The notes: a model not told the origin generated them from the sequence alone. 64,000 bases of DNA from Zelopaecilomyces penicillatus (GCA_005765155.1 VCCP01000004.1:124001-188000), one strand, 5' to 3'; counted from the first letter of the stretch, positions 47,434 through 60,253 are shown. Made by a program: numbers and translations.

Positions 47434-48014
47434 TTTCAGGGTCAGACTGCTATAGCTGGTAGTTATAATGGTATAAAAGAAAAATAAGCTTCTAAAAATA
47501 AGCTTATAGCTATATAACAGTGTTATAACAGCTGAAAGTGCCAGTTATAGTAGTGCTATATATAGCTGGGTCTTAGTAAGAGCCCTAGAACTAGCCAATT
47601 AGCTAGAGGGATGCCAGGCATAAGGGTTGCCTGTTATATACTAGCTATAGTTGGGTTATAGTATAGCCGGCACAGCGTCTTTGCTTAGTCAGCTGACTTC
47701 TATAGTCTTATATAGGCCTTTTGCAAAGTTGACTAGCAATTCAAGTGTTTAACTGTATTTGGTATAGTTAATAAAGCTATGACCTATAATTTTATAAGTC
47801 TGAATTAATAATCCATAAATCCGAAAGTGGGTCATGCCATAAGCTATAGGTCCGATATTCAACTCTTATGTATGTAGTGTTTTTCGTGACTTCTGATTGG
47901 TGGGAAATGTGGGTCTGACTGGTCAGAGGAGGGGTGAAAAATCTGATGTATAAAGAGGTTGAATACAATAGAAAAAAGAGTCTTCTTTTTATAGTCTAGA
48001 ATAACTATTCTTCC

Positions 48015-48026
48015 GGGCTTATAACC
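48015..48026 (-). other. Primer-binding site, half initiator-tRNA type
   Basis: On the minus strand GGTTATAAGCCC follows the 5' LTR with no gap. Its complement GGGCTTATAACC differs by one C-to-T change from GGGCTCATAACC of the initiator methionine tRNA anticodon arm, the internal site used by copia-type elements that prime from a cleaved half-tRNA. Confidence 0.7.
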
Positions 48027-48501
48027 TATTGCAATTTACAGTATAAAGTTATAACTAAAGCTAGTAGCGATAGCAGTGGAAGAAAGGCAGCGAATAGTTA
48101 TTTAGAGTGAAGTCTGTAGAAAAGAAGAAAGAAGTGATTGAATTACTGATAGAGAAAGAAAGCAGGATTCAACTAGGAATCCAGCTATCTTATATATCTA
48201 AATAATACTAGGATTATTTGGAATTATTTAAGAATTCCAAATAATATTTCTTTAGATTTCTAAGCATTCCAAATAATAAGAAAGGGAGAGGTATAAGGGA
48301 TAAGCTCTTATTTTACTAGTCTAGCCTGATATAGCAGGTCAGGCTGCATGGGCTTTTTAGGTCTTATAGCAGGTCAGGCTGCTACCTTATAGCAGGTCTG
48401 GCTGCTAGGGCTATAGCAGGTTTAGCTGCTAAGCTATAATAGGTCTAGCTACTAATCTTATAACAGGTCAGGCTGTTATATAAAACCCGCCTATTTTAAT
48501 A
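48027..48501 (-). repeat. 5' LTR of the copia element
   Basis: Same length as the 3' LTR, 475 bp. In the first ~90 bp the two differ at about six sites, all G/A or C/T. The terminal 'aaca' has become 'aata'. Confidence 0.85.
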
Positions 48502-51500
48502 TATATATATAAATCTTTATCCTTTTAAAAATAATTAAATAATAGCTTAGCTATTTTAATAAATAATATCCCTAGGATAAAGAGTATTATAACTTTATTT
48601 AATATTATATATAAATAAATAAATATTTAAGTAATTCCTATATAAAATTAAACCTTTACTTTTTTAATTATTTAAATAATCTATTTAAAGAATGATATTA
48701 TTTTAATCTTAATTAAATTATATTTAATCCTATATTTCTTAACTATAATCTTAAAATAATATTATTTTTAAAGCCTGAATTAATAAATATATTTATTACT
48801 TTCTTTTCTTAAAAACTAATCCTAATTTAAATCTTAGGTATTTATTATATATTTAATAATTAATAGTTATTTAAATATATTTTAATAACCTTATAAAGTA
48901 CGTTATTAAAAAAAGCTTATATTATTATAAAGATTATCTTTAATCAGTTTTAAAATATAGAAATAATATAAGCCTAATAGATCTATATTATCTTAATCTT
49001 AATTAAATAATATTATTTAATACTAATTATAATTATAAGAGGCTTTTTCTTATATCTTAATTATAATTATAATATTAATATATAATTATTTAATTTATTT
49101 ATTAAAAAAAGCTTTATTATATCTTATTTATAAATAAATTTAAATTACTTTTATTATATTTTTTAGCTTTATTAAAGATATAGGATTATCTAATCTATTC
49201 CTAAAAATATAAAGGACTTTTATTATATCTTTAATCTAATCTAATAGATTTTAGCTTATAATTATTCTAAGCTTTAAATTAAGATTAATTAATATATAAA
49301 GTAATATAATAATTATCTTTATAAATAAGATTATCTTTAATTTTAATTAATAATAAGAAAGTTATATACTTTAATCTCTTATTTATAATATATTTTTAAA
49401 TATAATTATTAAATTAAAAGATATTATCCTATCTAATATTAAAATAACTTTAAAAATAGGCTTTTAATATATAATAATTAAAGATTTAATTAATTCTTTA
49501 TTATTATTCTTTTATCTTTTTTATTTATTAATATTTATATTAATTATATATATTAATATTATTTAATTCTTTATATCTTTATATTAAAGGAGTAATATAA
49601 AAGAAATTTAAATTATATTTTTATTAAATATAATATTTAAATATTATAACTTTATAGATTACTATTTAAAGCTTAAATAAAGGATATATTTTCTAAAGAT
49701 TATATTTTTATATTTATTTAATACCTATTTAAAGTATTAAAAAGCTTTAGCTTTAATTAAAAAGATAAGGGATATAATTATATAATTAAAAAAATTAATA
49801 GTCTAAGATATTATAAACTTTTAATAATATTCTTTTATCTTAAAGAGTTATTATATAATAATAAAAGGAATTATACTTTAATTTATAATATATTCTAGAT
49901 TTAATATCCTAATATATAAATTATATATATAGAACCTAAATTTAATATTATATATTAATTTATTATAATAAAATAGAAAATAATTTAATAAGTTATAATA
50001 CTAGTAATTATTCTTATTCTATCTCTTTTAAAGAGAGAAGATATTAAAATCCTTATTATTATTAAAATTAAATATTATTTAATTAAATAAAAAACTTATT
50101 AAGCCTTTATATTATAAATCCTTATTAATATATATATTAATATCTATTTATATTTTAATAATTATTTAAGTAATATCTTCCTTAATAGCTATATTAATCT
50201 TAAGGTTATTAATAAGCTTAATTAACTTCTTTATATCTATTAACTTAGTTTTAAAGGATATAATCTTAATAATAATAATAAAAAAATTCTTTAAAATAAA
50301 GATTCTATATAACCAGATTCTTTATTATAATAACTTAATTAAATATTACCTTAATAATAATTATATTTATTTAATTCCTAAGACTATTAAAAATCTTATA
50401 TTATTTAATAATTAATCTAATAATTATTTAATTATTAAAATATCCCTAGAATTACTTATATAATATCTTCTTAAATTTATAAGGATTATTAATAGAATTT
50501 ACTTAAATAACCTTAATAAAAAGCCTTATTAATATAATCTTATATAATATATAAAATAATAGTTTTAAATCCTTTTAATTTAAACTATATTAAAATATAT
50601 AAAATCTATACCTATTAAGCCAGTCTAAAATATCTTTAATAAACTTTAAGTATTATTATTTAAGTACTTTTAAATAATCTTTATATAATCTTAATTATTA
50701 TAAGTCTTCTTTAAAAAAATATTTCTATAATATTTCTTTAGTTTTTATTTATAAAAGATTATAAATAAATCCTTAAATAATATCCTTATAAATATTAATT
50801 ATATAATATATAAAATAATTATATTTCTTTTTATTAATTATATTATTATCTATTATCTTAAGCTTATAACTTAAAAGGTATTTAATAATATTAATCCTAT
50901 TAAAATATTTAATAAGCTTAAGATTAATAATATATCTTTTAAATTTATTTATAATAAAGATATTCTTAAGATTATTAAAAAAATAATATTAATCTTAATA
51001 ATACTTTATTAAAAACTTTTAATAATATTATCCCTTAATTAATTAATTAATTATAAATCTAATTTATTAAAAAAAGAGCTATTAGAATTTATAATAAATA
51101 TTATATTAAATAAAGAAGTATTAGGAGTAAGGATATTAAGAGTAATAGTCTTAAATATAAGGATTTTAATAATAGAATTAAAGCTATTTAAAAATCTTCT
51201 TTTATAATATAAAGAGTATTTATTTAAATTAAGGATTAATAATATATTAAAAAGATTAAATAATAATAAAAGCTTTTATTTATAAAGATATTTAGATTTT
51301 TAATTTAAAAAAATTTAATTTAACTTTTAAATAATAATACCTTCTTAATTATATTATAATATTAAAATAAAACCTTTTCTTTAAAAAAAGATATTATATT
51401 TAAGTTAAAGATAATAATTCTTATATTATTATAATTAAATAATATTTTATTTCTAATATACTAAGATTATTTTTAAATAAAAAGCTTTTTTAATATTAAG

Positions 51501-52175
51501 GATAAAACCTATAAAAAGAAAAAAAAGATAAAAATATTTCCTAAGATTAATTAAATTATTAGAATACTAATCTATAATAAAAAAAAGCAAAATTAAGAGT
51601 TAATATATAATTAATACTATTTATTATTAATTAAATAATTAATATTAAAAGCTATATAAATTAATTCTTTATAATAATTCTTTTTATATTTATTTATATT
51701 TTAATTAAATAAAAGTAATAAATTTAAAATACCTTATCTTTTTAATTTAATATTTAATATATAAATTATCTTTTATATATATTCTAAATAAAGGCTTATT
51801 TTAGAATTAAATATTTCTATATTTTTTCTTTTAATAATTTAATATTCTATAATATTAAATTCTAATAAAAAAGAAATTAATAATATTTTATTATTTAATT
51901 AGAATAGTATATAATATTCTTATTTTATAGATTTTAAGTCTTTTAATAATTAAGTTTAACTCTTTTACTTTTAGATTTCTAGGTTATTATCCTTAAAGGT
52001 ATCTTTTAATTATATTAATTAAAAAATCTTATAAAAATACCTATAATAATTCTTCTTAAACTAATCCTTATAATAACTTAAAAGTACTTTTAAATATATT
52101 ATATTATTAATCTAATATTAATTAATCCTTTTAATAATAAAGTAAATAAGATATCCCCCTATTTTAATTCTTAAT
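48502..52175. other. RIP-degraded AT-rich sequence right of the copia element
   Basis: About 3.7 kb of nearly pure A/T with no readable frame. Words such as 'ataaagattctatataacc' suggest former coding sequence of another retroelement, but no catalytic motif survives well enough to name the class or strand. Confidence 0.5.
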
Positions 52176-52568
52176 TTTAATAAAAAGAAAACAATATATA
52201 TAATAATATTAATATTACTAATAAAACTATAATATAATTTTAAAATAATTATATAATAATATAATCTATAAGGATTAAATAAATAAAAAATGCTAATAAA
52301 TAATAATATAATAAATTAAATTTAAAAGATTAATTAATTATCCTATAATTAATAAAATAAAAAAGATAGTGTTTTAATAGCTAGTCTTTTAAATATATTA
52401 AAAATTCTTAGATAGATAAGGGAAAAAAATTTAAATTTAATAATATCTGCTTATTTAAATAGCTCTAGATATAGCCTATCTACTTATATAGTTTAATCCC
52501 CTTAAGTATAGCTTATATAGCTATAGCTTAATTAATTAATAAGGGAGTGTATTTAACCTAGTTATTAA
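52176..52568 (+). repeat. ~400 bp repeat, copy B (uninterrupted)
   Basis: Reverse complement of the sequence now split at 53746-54107 and 54583-54630. Anchors include 'aaaaagaaaacaatatata', 'attaattatcctataatt', 'cttaagtatagcttatatag' and 'aagggagtgtatttaacc'. In this copy the central 'taatattaatatta' is uninterrupted, that is, an empty site. Edges are approximate. Confidence 0.6.
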
Positions 52569-53539
52569 ACTATTAAATTATTTAAACAGTGATTTTATAG
52601 GCTATAAAGCCACTAGTAAATCTATCTATAGGTATCTCTTTAAGCTAGTTAATAGGCCTATCTATTAAAAGATAAAAAGATAAACTATTATAACCCTCTT
52701 AATTATAAAAGCTAAATCAAACGCTTTAATAAAGGCTATAAAAAAGCTAAAATAACTCTTTAGGCTCTTTATAAAGTTAAAAATCTCTTTTTAATAGTTT
52801 ATAAACATGTATTATAATAATACAGTCTTTATAAATAATATTAAGAACCTAAATTAATATATCTAAATTAATATACCTAAATTAATATACCTAAATTAAA
52901 TATACCTTACTAAAATTCTATTATATTAAATAAAAAACAATTAATAGGCTATTTAAAATAAATTATTTTATAATTAAGGCTATATCTATTAATAAGTTAA
53001 TTAAGGCTTTAATAGGCCCTGTTTTTTAGGGCTTTTAAGCCTATTAAACCTATAAAAACACTTTATTAAAAGCTAGCTATATACTATATAACTTATTAAA
53101 GAGAGTATTTAAATAAATAGGTTTTATATAATAGCCTAACCTATTATAAAACTAGTAGCTAGACCTATTATAGCTTAATAGCTAAATCTATTATAGCCTT
53201 AATAGCTAAACCTATTATAAAATAGCAGCCTAATCTATTATAAGACCTAAAAAGCCTATACAGCTTAATCTATTATATCAGGCTAGACTAGTAAAATAAG
53301 GGCTTATCCCTTATACCTCTTTTTTTTTTAATTTAAAATACTTAAAAATTTAAAGAAATATTATTTAGATATATAAGATAACTAGATTCCTAGTTAAATC
53401 CTGCTTTTTTTTTATATTAATAATACAATTACTTTTTTCTTCTTTTCTTTAGAATTTATTTTAAATAACTATTTATTATCTTTCTTCTATTATTATAGCT
53501 ACTAGCTTTAATTATAATCTTATACTATAAATTATAATA
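52569..53539 (+). mobile_element. Copia remnant in plus orientation: RNase H end plus 3' LTR
   Basis: 52569-53097 is a diverged reverse complement of the RNase H end of the main element (around 42660-43150). 53098-53105 (AAAGAGAG) corresponds to the polypurine tract and 53106-53539 to the LTR, so it belongs to a second, oppositely oriented insertion of the same family. More heavily degraded than the element at 42170. Confidence 0.7.
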
Positions 53540-53745
53540 GTTTTAATAATTATAATTATTATAAATTAAGCTTATAGCTGTTATAATTATTATATAAGCT
53601 TTTATATCTAAGATTAAAGAGCTTATAATTTTAATAAATTCTCTTTTATTAAAAGGTCTTAACCTGATATTTTCAGGGTTAAACTATTATAACTAATGAT
53701 TATAGCAGTATAAAGGAAAAATAAGCTTTTAAAAATAAGCTTATA
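53540..53745 (-). mobile_element. Copia gag-start remnant
   Basis: Resembles 47340-47510 of the main element, including a Gag start region with 'cctgatattttcagggtt'. Interrupted on its right by the composite repeat starting near 53746 and resumed near 54631. Confidence 0.6.
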
Positions 53746-54630
53746 GTTTAATAACTAGATTAAACACACTCTCTTATTAATTAATTAAGCTATAGCTGTA
53801 TAAGCTGTATTTAGGGGGATTAAACTATATAAATAGATAGGCTATACCTAGGCTATTTAAACAGGCAGATATTATTAAATTTAAGCTTTCCTCTCTTCTA
53901 TCCAAGAATTTTCTAGTGTATTTAAAAGACTAGTTATTAAAAAACTGTCTTTTTTATTTAATTAATTATAGGATAATTAATTAATCTTTTAAGTTTATTT
54001 TATTATATTACTGTTTTATAGCTTTTCTTATCTATTTAATCCTTATAGATTATACTAGCTATATAATTACTTTAAAATTATATTATAATTCTATAAATAA
54101 TATTAATTATTACAATTTGCAGTATAAAGTTATAACTAAAGCTAGTAGCGATAGCAGTGGAAGAAAGGCAGTGAATAGTTATCCAGAGTAAAGTCTATAG
54201 AAAAGAAGAAAGAAGTGATTGAATTGCCGATAGAGAAAGAAAGCAGGATTCAACTAGGAATCTAGCTATCTTATATATCTAAATAATACTAGGATTATTT
54301 GAAATTATTTAAGAATTCCAAATAATATTTCTTTAGATTTCTAAGCATTCCAAATAATAAGAAAGGGAGAGGTATAAGGGATAAGCCCTTATTTTACTAG
54401 TCTAGCCCGATATAGCAGGTCAGGCTGCACGGGCTTTTTAGGTCTTATAGCAGGTCAGGCTGCTACCTTATAGCAGGTCTGGCTGCTAGGGCTATAGCAG
54501 GTTTAGCTGCTAAGCTATAGTAGGTCTAGCTACTAGTCTTATAATAGGTCAGGCTGTTATATAAAACCCACTTATTTTAACATTAACATTATTATATATA
54601 TTGTTTTCTTTTTATTAAAATTGCTATATA
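53746..54630 (-). repeat. ~400 bp repeat, copy A, split by a solo LTR
   Basis: Left part 53746-54107 and right part 54583-54630 join to the same order as copy B. A solo LTR fills the gap. The whole composite in turn interrupts the copia remnant 53540-55619, so at least three insertion events are layered here. Confidence 0.6.
54108..54582 (-). repeat. Solo LTR of the copia family with target-site duplication
   Basis: 475 bp, closely similar to both LTRs of the element at 42170-48501. Flanked by TTAAT (54103-54107) and TTAAC (54583-54587), a 5 bp duplication differing by one transition. No internal sequence is attached. It likely arose by recombination between two LTRs. Confidence 0.8.
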
Positions 54631-55619
54631 ATAGTATTATATATAGCTGGAAGTGCTAGTTATAATAATACTATAAATAATTATATTTTAATAAAAGCTT
54701 TAAAGATAGCTAATTAATTAAAAAAAGATAATAAATATAAAAGCTATTTATTATATACTAGCTATAATTAAGTTATAGTATAGTTAATATAATATCTTTA
54801 TTTAATTAATTAACTTTTATAATCTTATATAAGCCTTTTATAAAATTAACTAATAATTTAAATAATTAACTATATTTAATATAATTAATAAAGCTATAAT
54901 ATATAATTCTATAAATCTATATTAATAATCTATAAATCTATATTAATAATCTATAAATCTATATTAATAATCTATAAATCTATAAATAAAGTATATTATA
55001 AATCTAAGGTTTAATTCTTATATATATAGTTTTTTTATAACTTTTAATTAATAGGAAATATAAATCTAATATAATTAAAGTAATAGAAAATCTAAAAAGA
55101 TTAAAAATAATAAAAAAAAGCATCTTCCTTTTATAATCTAAAATATTTTTTTTTTAAACTTATAATCTATTATAATTTATAATATATAATTATAATTAAA
55201 GCTAATAATAATAATAATAATAAAAAGATAATAAATAGTTATTTAAAATAAATTTTAAAGAAAAGTAAAAAAAAGTAATTATATTATTAATATAAAGAAA
55301 AAAGCAGGATTTAATTAAAATCTAATTATTTTATATATCTAAAAATATTAAGATTATTTAGAATTATTTAAGTATTCTAAATAATATTTATTTAGAATTT
55401 CTAGATATTTTAAATATAAAAAAAAAAGAGGGATATAAGGGATAAACCTTTATTTTACTAGTCTAGCCTTATATAATAGATTAAGCTACTTAAATATCTT
55501 AGATCTTATAACAGATCTAATTATAATAAGATAATAGGTCTAGCTATTAAGCTATAATAAGTCTGGCTATTAAAGGATAATAGATTAGACTATTATATAA
55601 AAACCCACTTATTTTAATA
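54631..55619 (-). mobile_element. Copia remnant: leader plus degraded 5' LTR
   Basis: 54631-55167 follows the leader of the main element (47530-48026), with a three-fold ~23 bp expansion near 54909-54985. 55168-55619 is a degraded LTR starting 'tattataattta' and ending 'ttattttaata'. The primer-site counterpart is degraded to 'aacttataatc'. Together with 53540-53745 it forms one interrupted insertion. Confidence 0.65.
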
Positions 55620-55839
55620 ATATTAATAAAGTAAAAAGAAAAATATAATAAATTATTTATATAAGATATTTATAGTCTTTAGTATTATTAATATTATATA
55701 TTTCTTTCTTTAATAAAAGCTTATTATTAAGAGATAAAAAGAGCTAAAAGGAAAAAGAAGTAATAATTAAATAAAAGGTTAAAGATAAAATAATAAAATC
55801 TATAAGTTCTAATAATAAAGATAAATATACCCTTATTTA

Positions 55840-56200
55840 ATATATAGATTAATTATATATATAATAGAATTAAAAGAAATAAGGTTATATAAATAATTAA
55901 GGGTTTTTTTAATTAATTAATTAAAATAGCTATTATTAAATTTAAGTTTTTCTTTTATATTTTATTAAATAATTATTTAAATCTTTTAATAATTATTATT
56001 AAAGAATTATCTTTATTTTTAATTAATAATAAAATTATTAATTAATTCTTTAAATCTATTTTATTATATTATTATTTTATAGCTTTTATAATCTATTTAC
56101 TCTTATATAATAATCTGAATTATTTTATTATTTTAATATATTCTTTAATTTTATAAATAATATTTATATTATATTATATCTTATTCTTTCTTTATTAAAG
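55840..56200 (-). repeat. ~400 bp repeat, copy D (uninterrupted)
   Basis: Same orientation as copy A, heavily diverged. 'aataatatttatattatatt' runs through the point where copies A and C carry an LTR. Edges are approximate. Confidence 0.45.
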
Positions 56201-56459
56201 ATTATATAATTTAAATATATAAATATATTTAAATATAATTAAATAAATATTACATATATTTTAAATAGATTATAATAATAAAAAGAGTTATTAAAAAAAT
56301 AATTTAATTAATTTAATAAATAATATTATAAGACTTAAATAAAATATAGAGTTATTAATAATAATTAAAAATGTTTTATATTATTAATATTTATAAGATA
56401 TTATTTAAAGGATTTATATATTTATTAGAATTTTACTAGATTAATTATAGCTAGTATAA

Positions 56460-57315
56460 TAAAGGGAAAATAATATATATTATTAAAATAAATAGGTTTT
56501 TATATAATAATATAATCTATTATCCCCTAAAAGCTAGACCTATTATAGTATAATAGTTAAACCTGCTATAGCCTAGTAGTTAGACCTGCTATAAGACCTA
56601 AGATACCTAAACAGCCTGATTTATTATATAGGGCTAGACTAGTAAAATAAGAGCTTATCCCTTATACCTCTCCCTTTCTCTATATTTAAAATACCTAAAA
56701 ATTCCAAATAAATATTATGTAAAATACTTAAATAATTTTAAATAATCTTAGTATTTTTTAGATATATAAGATAGCTAGATTCCTAGTTAAATCCTGCTTT
56801 CCTTTTTATATTAGTAATATAATCACTTCTTTTTTCTTTTCTTTAGAATTCACTTTAAATAACTATTCACTGCTTTTTATTTACTGCTATTACTACTAGC
56901 TTTAATTATAATCTTATACTATAAATTATAATATATATAATAATATAAACACTATTTATAAAACTATAAGATAGTTTTAGGGTAGTTATATAGTTTATAT
57001 AGTATATAAGGATGAAAAATAGGTAAGAAAAGCTATAAAGCAGTGGTATAATAAAACAGACTTAATAAATTAATTAATCATCCTATAATTAATTAAAAAA
57101 AAAGATAGTTTTTTAATAATTAATCTTAAAATATATTAAATAATTCTATAAAAAAAGAGGAAAAAACTCAGTTTTTATACCTCTCTTAAATTAAATAATC
57201 TAGGTACTACCTATTTACTTATATAATCCAATCTATTTAAATATAGTTTACACAGCTATAACTTAATTATTTAATAAGGGGTATATTTAATTATATTATT
57301 AAACTAATAGCTATA
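56460..57315 (+). repeat. ~400 bp repeat, copy C, interrupted by an inverted LTR
   Basis: Orientation as copy B. 56460-56480 and 56934-57315 are the two halves; between them 56481-56933 is a copia-family LTR in plus orientation. The insertion point corresponds to that in copy A. Confidence 0.55.
56481..56933 (+). repeat. Degraded copia-family LTR inside copy C
   Basis: Begins 'tattaaaataaataggttt' (counterpart of TGTTAAAATAAGTGGG) and ends 'ataaattataata'. About 453 bp. No internal element sequence is adjacent. Confidence 0.65.
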
Positions 57316-57317
57316 AT

Positions 57318-57660
57318 AATAAAAGAAAGGCTAATAATTATTTAGGAAAAAAGGATTATAAAAAAGAGAAGAAAAAAGAAGTGATTATATTATTAATATA
57401 GAAAAGAAAGCTAGATTTTCTAGGAATCTAGCTAATTTTTATATTTAATTATTTTAAAGTTTATCTGGAATTATTTTATAATTCTAAATAATAGTTCTAA
57501 ATACTAATATAAGCAGCTTTAAGAATTAAATCCTAATCTAATCCTTATATAGGTTAGGCTATATAAGGCTTATAAATTAATCTATAAATAGTTTATAATA
57601 GGTTTAGCTATTAGATTATAACAGATTAAGCTGCTAAAAAAACCTATTAATTTTAATAAT
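57318..57660 (-). repeat. Strongly diverged LTR-like fragment
   Basis: Shares 'aagaagtgattatattatta', 'ctaggaatctagcta' and the end pattern 'aaacctattaattttaata' with the copia LTRs but is shortened. Directly follows copy C. Confidence 0.45.
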
Positions 57661-58189
57661 ATCTTATCTTAAAAAATAAAGAAATAAGTTGTAAATATTT
57701 TTAAAGAATTAAATAAATTAATCTCTTATATTAAACTCTTATTTATTATATAATAAAATTATAAATTAAATCTATTAATAATTTATATTAAAATAAAAGT
57801 TAATATAAAAAAAAAGATATTATAAATAATAACCTTAATATTATAATAATATATAATTTAATATTAAAATTAAACTATTATAATTAAATAGCTAAGATTA
57901 TATAATAAGCCTTAATAATATAAATATATAATAGTATTAAATATATTATATAAGCTGAAAATTATATAAAATTAAATAATAATTTTAAAAATAATCCTAG
58001 ATTTAGAATTACTTTTAAAGTATATTATAATAAAATAATTTATTATTATAAATATAATCTAATAATAAGAATTATATATAAAAATATTCTTAAATTTTTA
58101 TTCTTTATTTATAATCTAAATAATTATTAGAATTTTCTTTATCTTTTTATTTTTATTTTCATTTATTTTAATATCTATTTATAATTATA
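57661..58189. other. RIP-degraded AT-rich sequence
   Basis: Same character as 48502-52175, with no readable frame or named element. Confidence 0.5.
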
Positions 58190-58345
58190 ATAAGGTTAGC
58201 TTATAATATTATTTTTAAAAATAAAAGATAATAGTTTTATTTTTATATTAAGCTATCCTTAAAAGTAAAAGGTTATAGCTTTATTTTAATATTAAATTAA
58301 CTTTAAAAGTAAAGAATAATAGCTTTATCTTTATATTAAGCTAGC
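58190..58345. repeat. Short tandem repeat, ~55-60 bp unit, under three copies
   Basis: Successive units share 'aaaagtaaa', 'atagctttatttt' and 'atattaagcta'. Marks the right end of the AT-rich block. Confidence 0.5.
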
Positions 58346-60253
58346 CCTATAATCAGAATATAATAGATTAAAGTATAAATCTAACCCCCTAGCCTAACAT
58401 TATTTTACCCCTTTAATTGTTAAGGCGCTTGTGGTAGTAATTTATCCTCGCTCTATTATATAAATGATATATCACCTCTCTATAATAGAGTGGAGCCCTG
58501 GTAGCTTATAGATGGTCGAACAGTATAAGACAGTCGGCTATATACCAGCTGTACTATAATAAACCCTCTATTAGCCTATCCGATTAGAAATTATTGGACG
58601 CATTCTGAAGCATTACATGTTCGATTCAACTTAAAGAACCGTATCACTAGTCATGTCCATCTGTAGTAGCAATCAACTATATCATATCTAAGCTAATAAT
58701 TATATATTATCTATGTCTTACCCAGCCAGCGTTGTATGCCAAGGATGAGTCATCGAGTGGGTTGTCGGGCTATATCATTAGTGCAGCGGTGATCGTAATA
58801 TATCGGCGTTTATACAAACACTGTTACGCCGGATGCTATCAACGCGAGGTTAACTTTGAAGATGGGCTCACTGCTAGTATACACTTGCATAGGTGGCCGT
58901 TTTAGCAGTTGAGGAACAGTATTCTGATTATAGCTCCGCTGAAGTGAATCATCGTTGCGATCGAGAAACTCTAGATCTGGTGGATGAAAGCATACGCGAG
59001 GAGGCGAAATGGTGTGGCATTATGTTCTGGCAGCGCCCCCGCCTGGTTTTGGCCGGTGTCGGTGGTCGCGTGGTATCATTGGTAAACCCTTCTGTGCGCA
59101 TCAACTCGTTCCAGGCCTTTGCTACGTAAGGATAGCAGTGCGATGGATGAGTCGCCAACGGGGGTGGGCTTATCAGGATCCTTTTATCCAGCATTGGCAT
59201 CATAGCCAATTTAGCTTAGGGAATAATTGTTTGTTTTCGGTGACGGCCTAGCTACAAGCAGATGTTGTAGAGACATGTGATAATTGGGCCGATGTATGGC
59301 TGCGTTGCCATTGAGATTTTCGTGTGATGTTGTCAGTATTAGGTAATATTGCCCTTTTCGAGCGTAGACTGTCTAGCAACCCCTAGGTAGTGTGACTATA
59401 ATATCTGACGCTAATATTGTTTAGGTTGCCACATCCAACTTCGCACCTCGCCCTTATGCTACGCCAACAGATTGATAAAGCGAGCTACTGTACAAGCTAA
59501 AACATCGATTGGCCCGGAGACAAGGCGCTAGGAATACGCTGACGCCGGTTATGCATGGTGGCTAGACTAGATTATGGTTGCAGCCCAGTCCTTGGTAAGG
59601 GACAAAGCCCGCTGGTATCTGGAAAAATGCCCGGTATCCGATCATTCCCCAGCCGTAATCAATTAGATCCTCGTGGGCATGCCAAACCATGATATGGGTA
59701 TTTGGAGTCACCGCTAATGGTCCAGGTCTCATACCGGCAGTTCTTTCCAGGTGGCTTCTGTTCTACGCAAGAGATCGAGAACCTGTATATTACAAGAGCA
59801 AACAACAGATTCAAGATTGTCTTTGGGTAGAAATCCCACATGAGATCATATCTCTCACCGATATTGTACCTTTTCTGCATCGCGAACCTCGAGAAGCTTG
59901 CGAGACAGGCGGCACAGAAGCAGTTAGTGATCTTGATAGCGTATCCCTTTTGGCCGTACGACCACCTGCCCCCGTAACCACGAAGCTTTGGGACGCGAGC
60001 ATCTTCAATTCAATCAATGATAAAGGTGTGTAATGAGCGCGACTCCCAGATAAACACTATGTTACGGGGGAACGATTAGCGAGACGGAATGGAGGCCAAA
60101 GCTACTAAACTTCTCTACGCCTTCTTAAATCTCGAATTATCTCCGTGGCATAGGGACAGTGATTTATTTGTTAAACCCACCAAAACGTTATAGCAGCTCT
60201 TATTCTATATAGCGAGTATATTAAGAGAGATTTATATACTTAGAATCTCATCC
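58346..60253. other. Transition from AT-rich block to genic DNA
   Basis: GC content rises rightward. ORFs at 58893-59251 on both strands overlap and suggest decayed coding sequence, but no domain is recognised. One better-looking ORF is listed separately. Confidence 0.4.
59689..60033 (+). other. Orphan ORF, possible gene remnant
   Basis: 114 codons with balanced, gene-like composition (RWLLFYARDREPVYYKSKQ, PHEIISLTDIVPFLHREP). No motif was recognised and no matching upstream exon found. Several AG acceptors lie just upstream, so it may be the last exon of a decayed gene. Confidence 0.25.

Larger units (their letters stand above)
42170..48501 (-). mobile_element. Ty1/copia LTR retrotransposon, near full length, inactivated by point mutation
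   Basis: Read on the minus strand. Two LTRs of 475 bp (48027-48501 at the 5' side, 42170-42644 at the 3' side) flank 5.4 kb. A primer-binding site lies directly inside the 5' LTR and a polypurine tract directly inside the 3' LTR. One long Gag-Pol frame, 47433-42673, holds integrase, reverse transcriptase and RNase H in the copia order. Differences between the LTRs are transitions at every site I compared. The 5 bp flanks (taata, tatat) do not form a clear target duplication. Confidence 0.9.

Noticed and set aside
42165..48506. Target-site duplication of the full-length copia element
   Set aside because: An early border choice gave matching 'tatat' flanks, but the borders fixed by the solo LTR give taata and tatat; in AT-only DNA a match would mean little.
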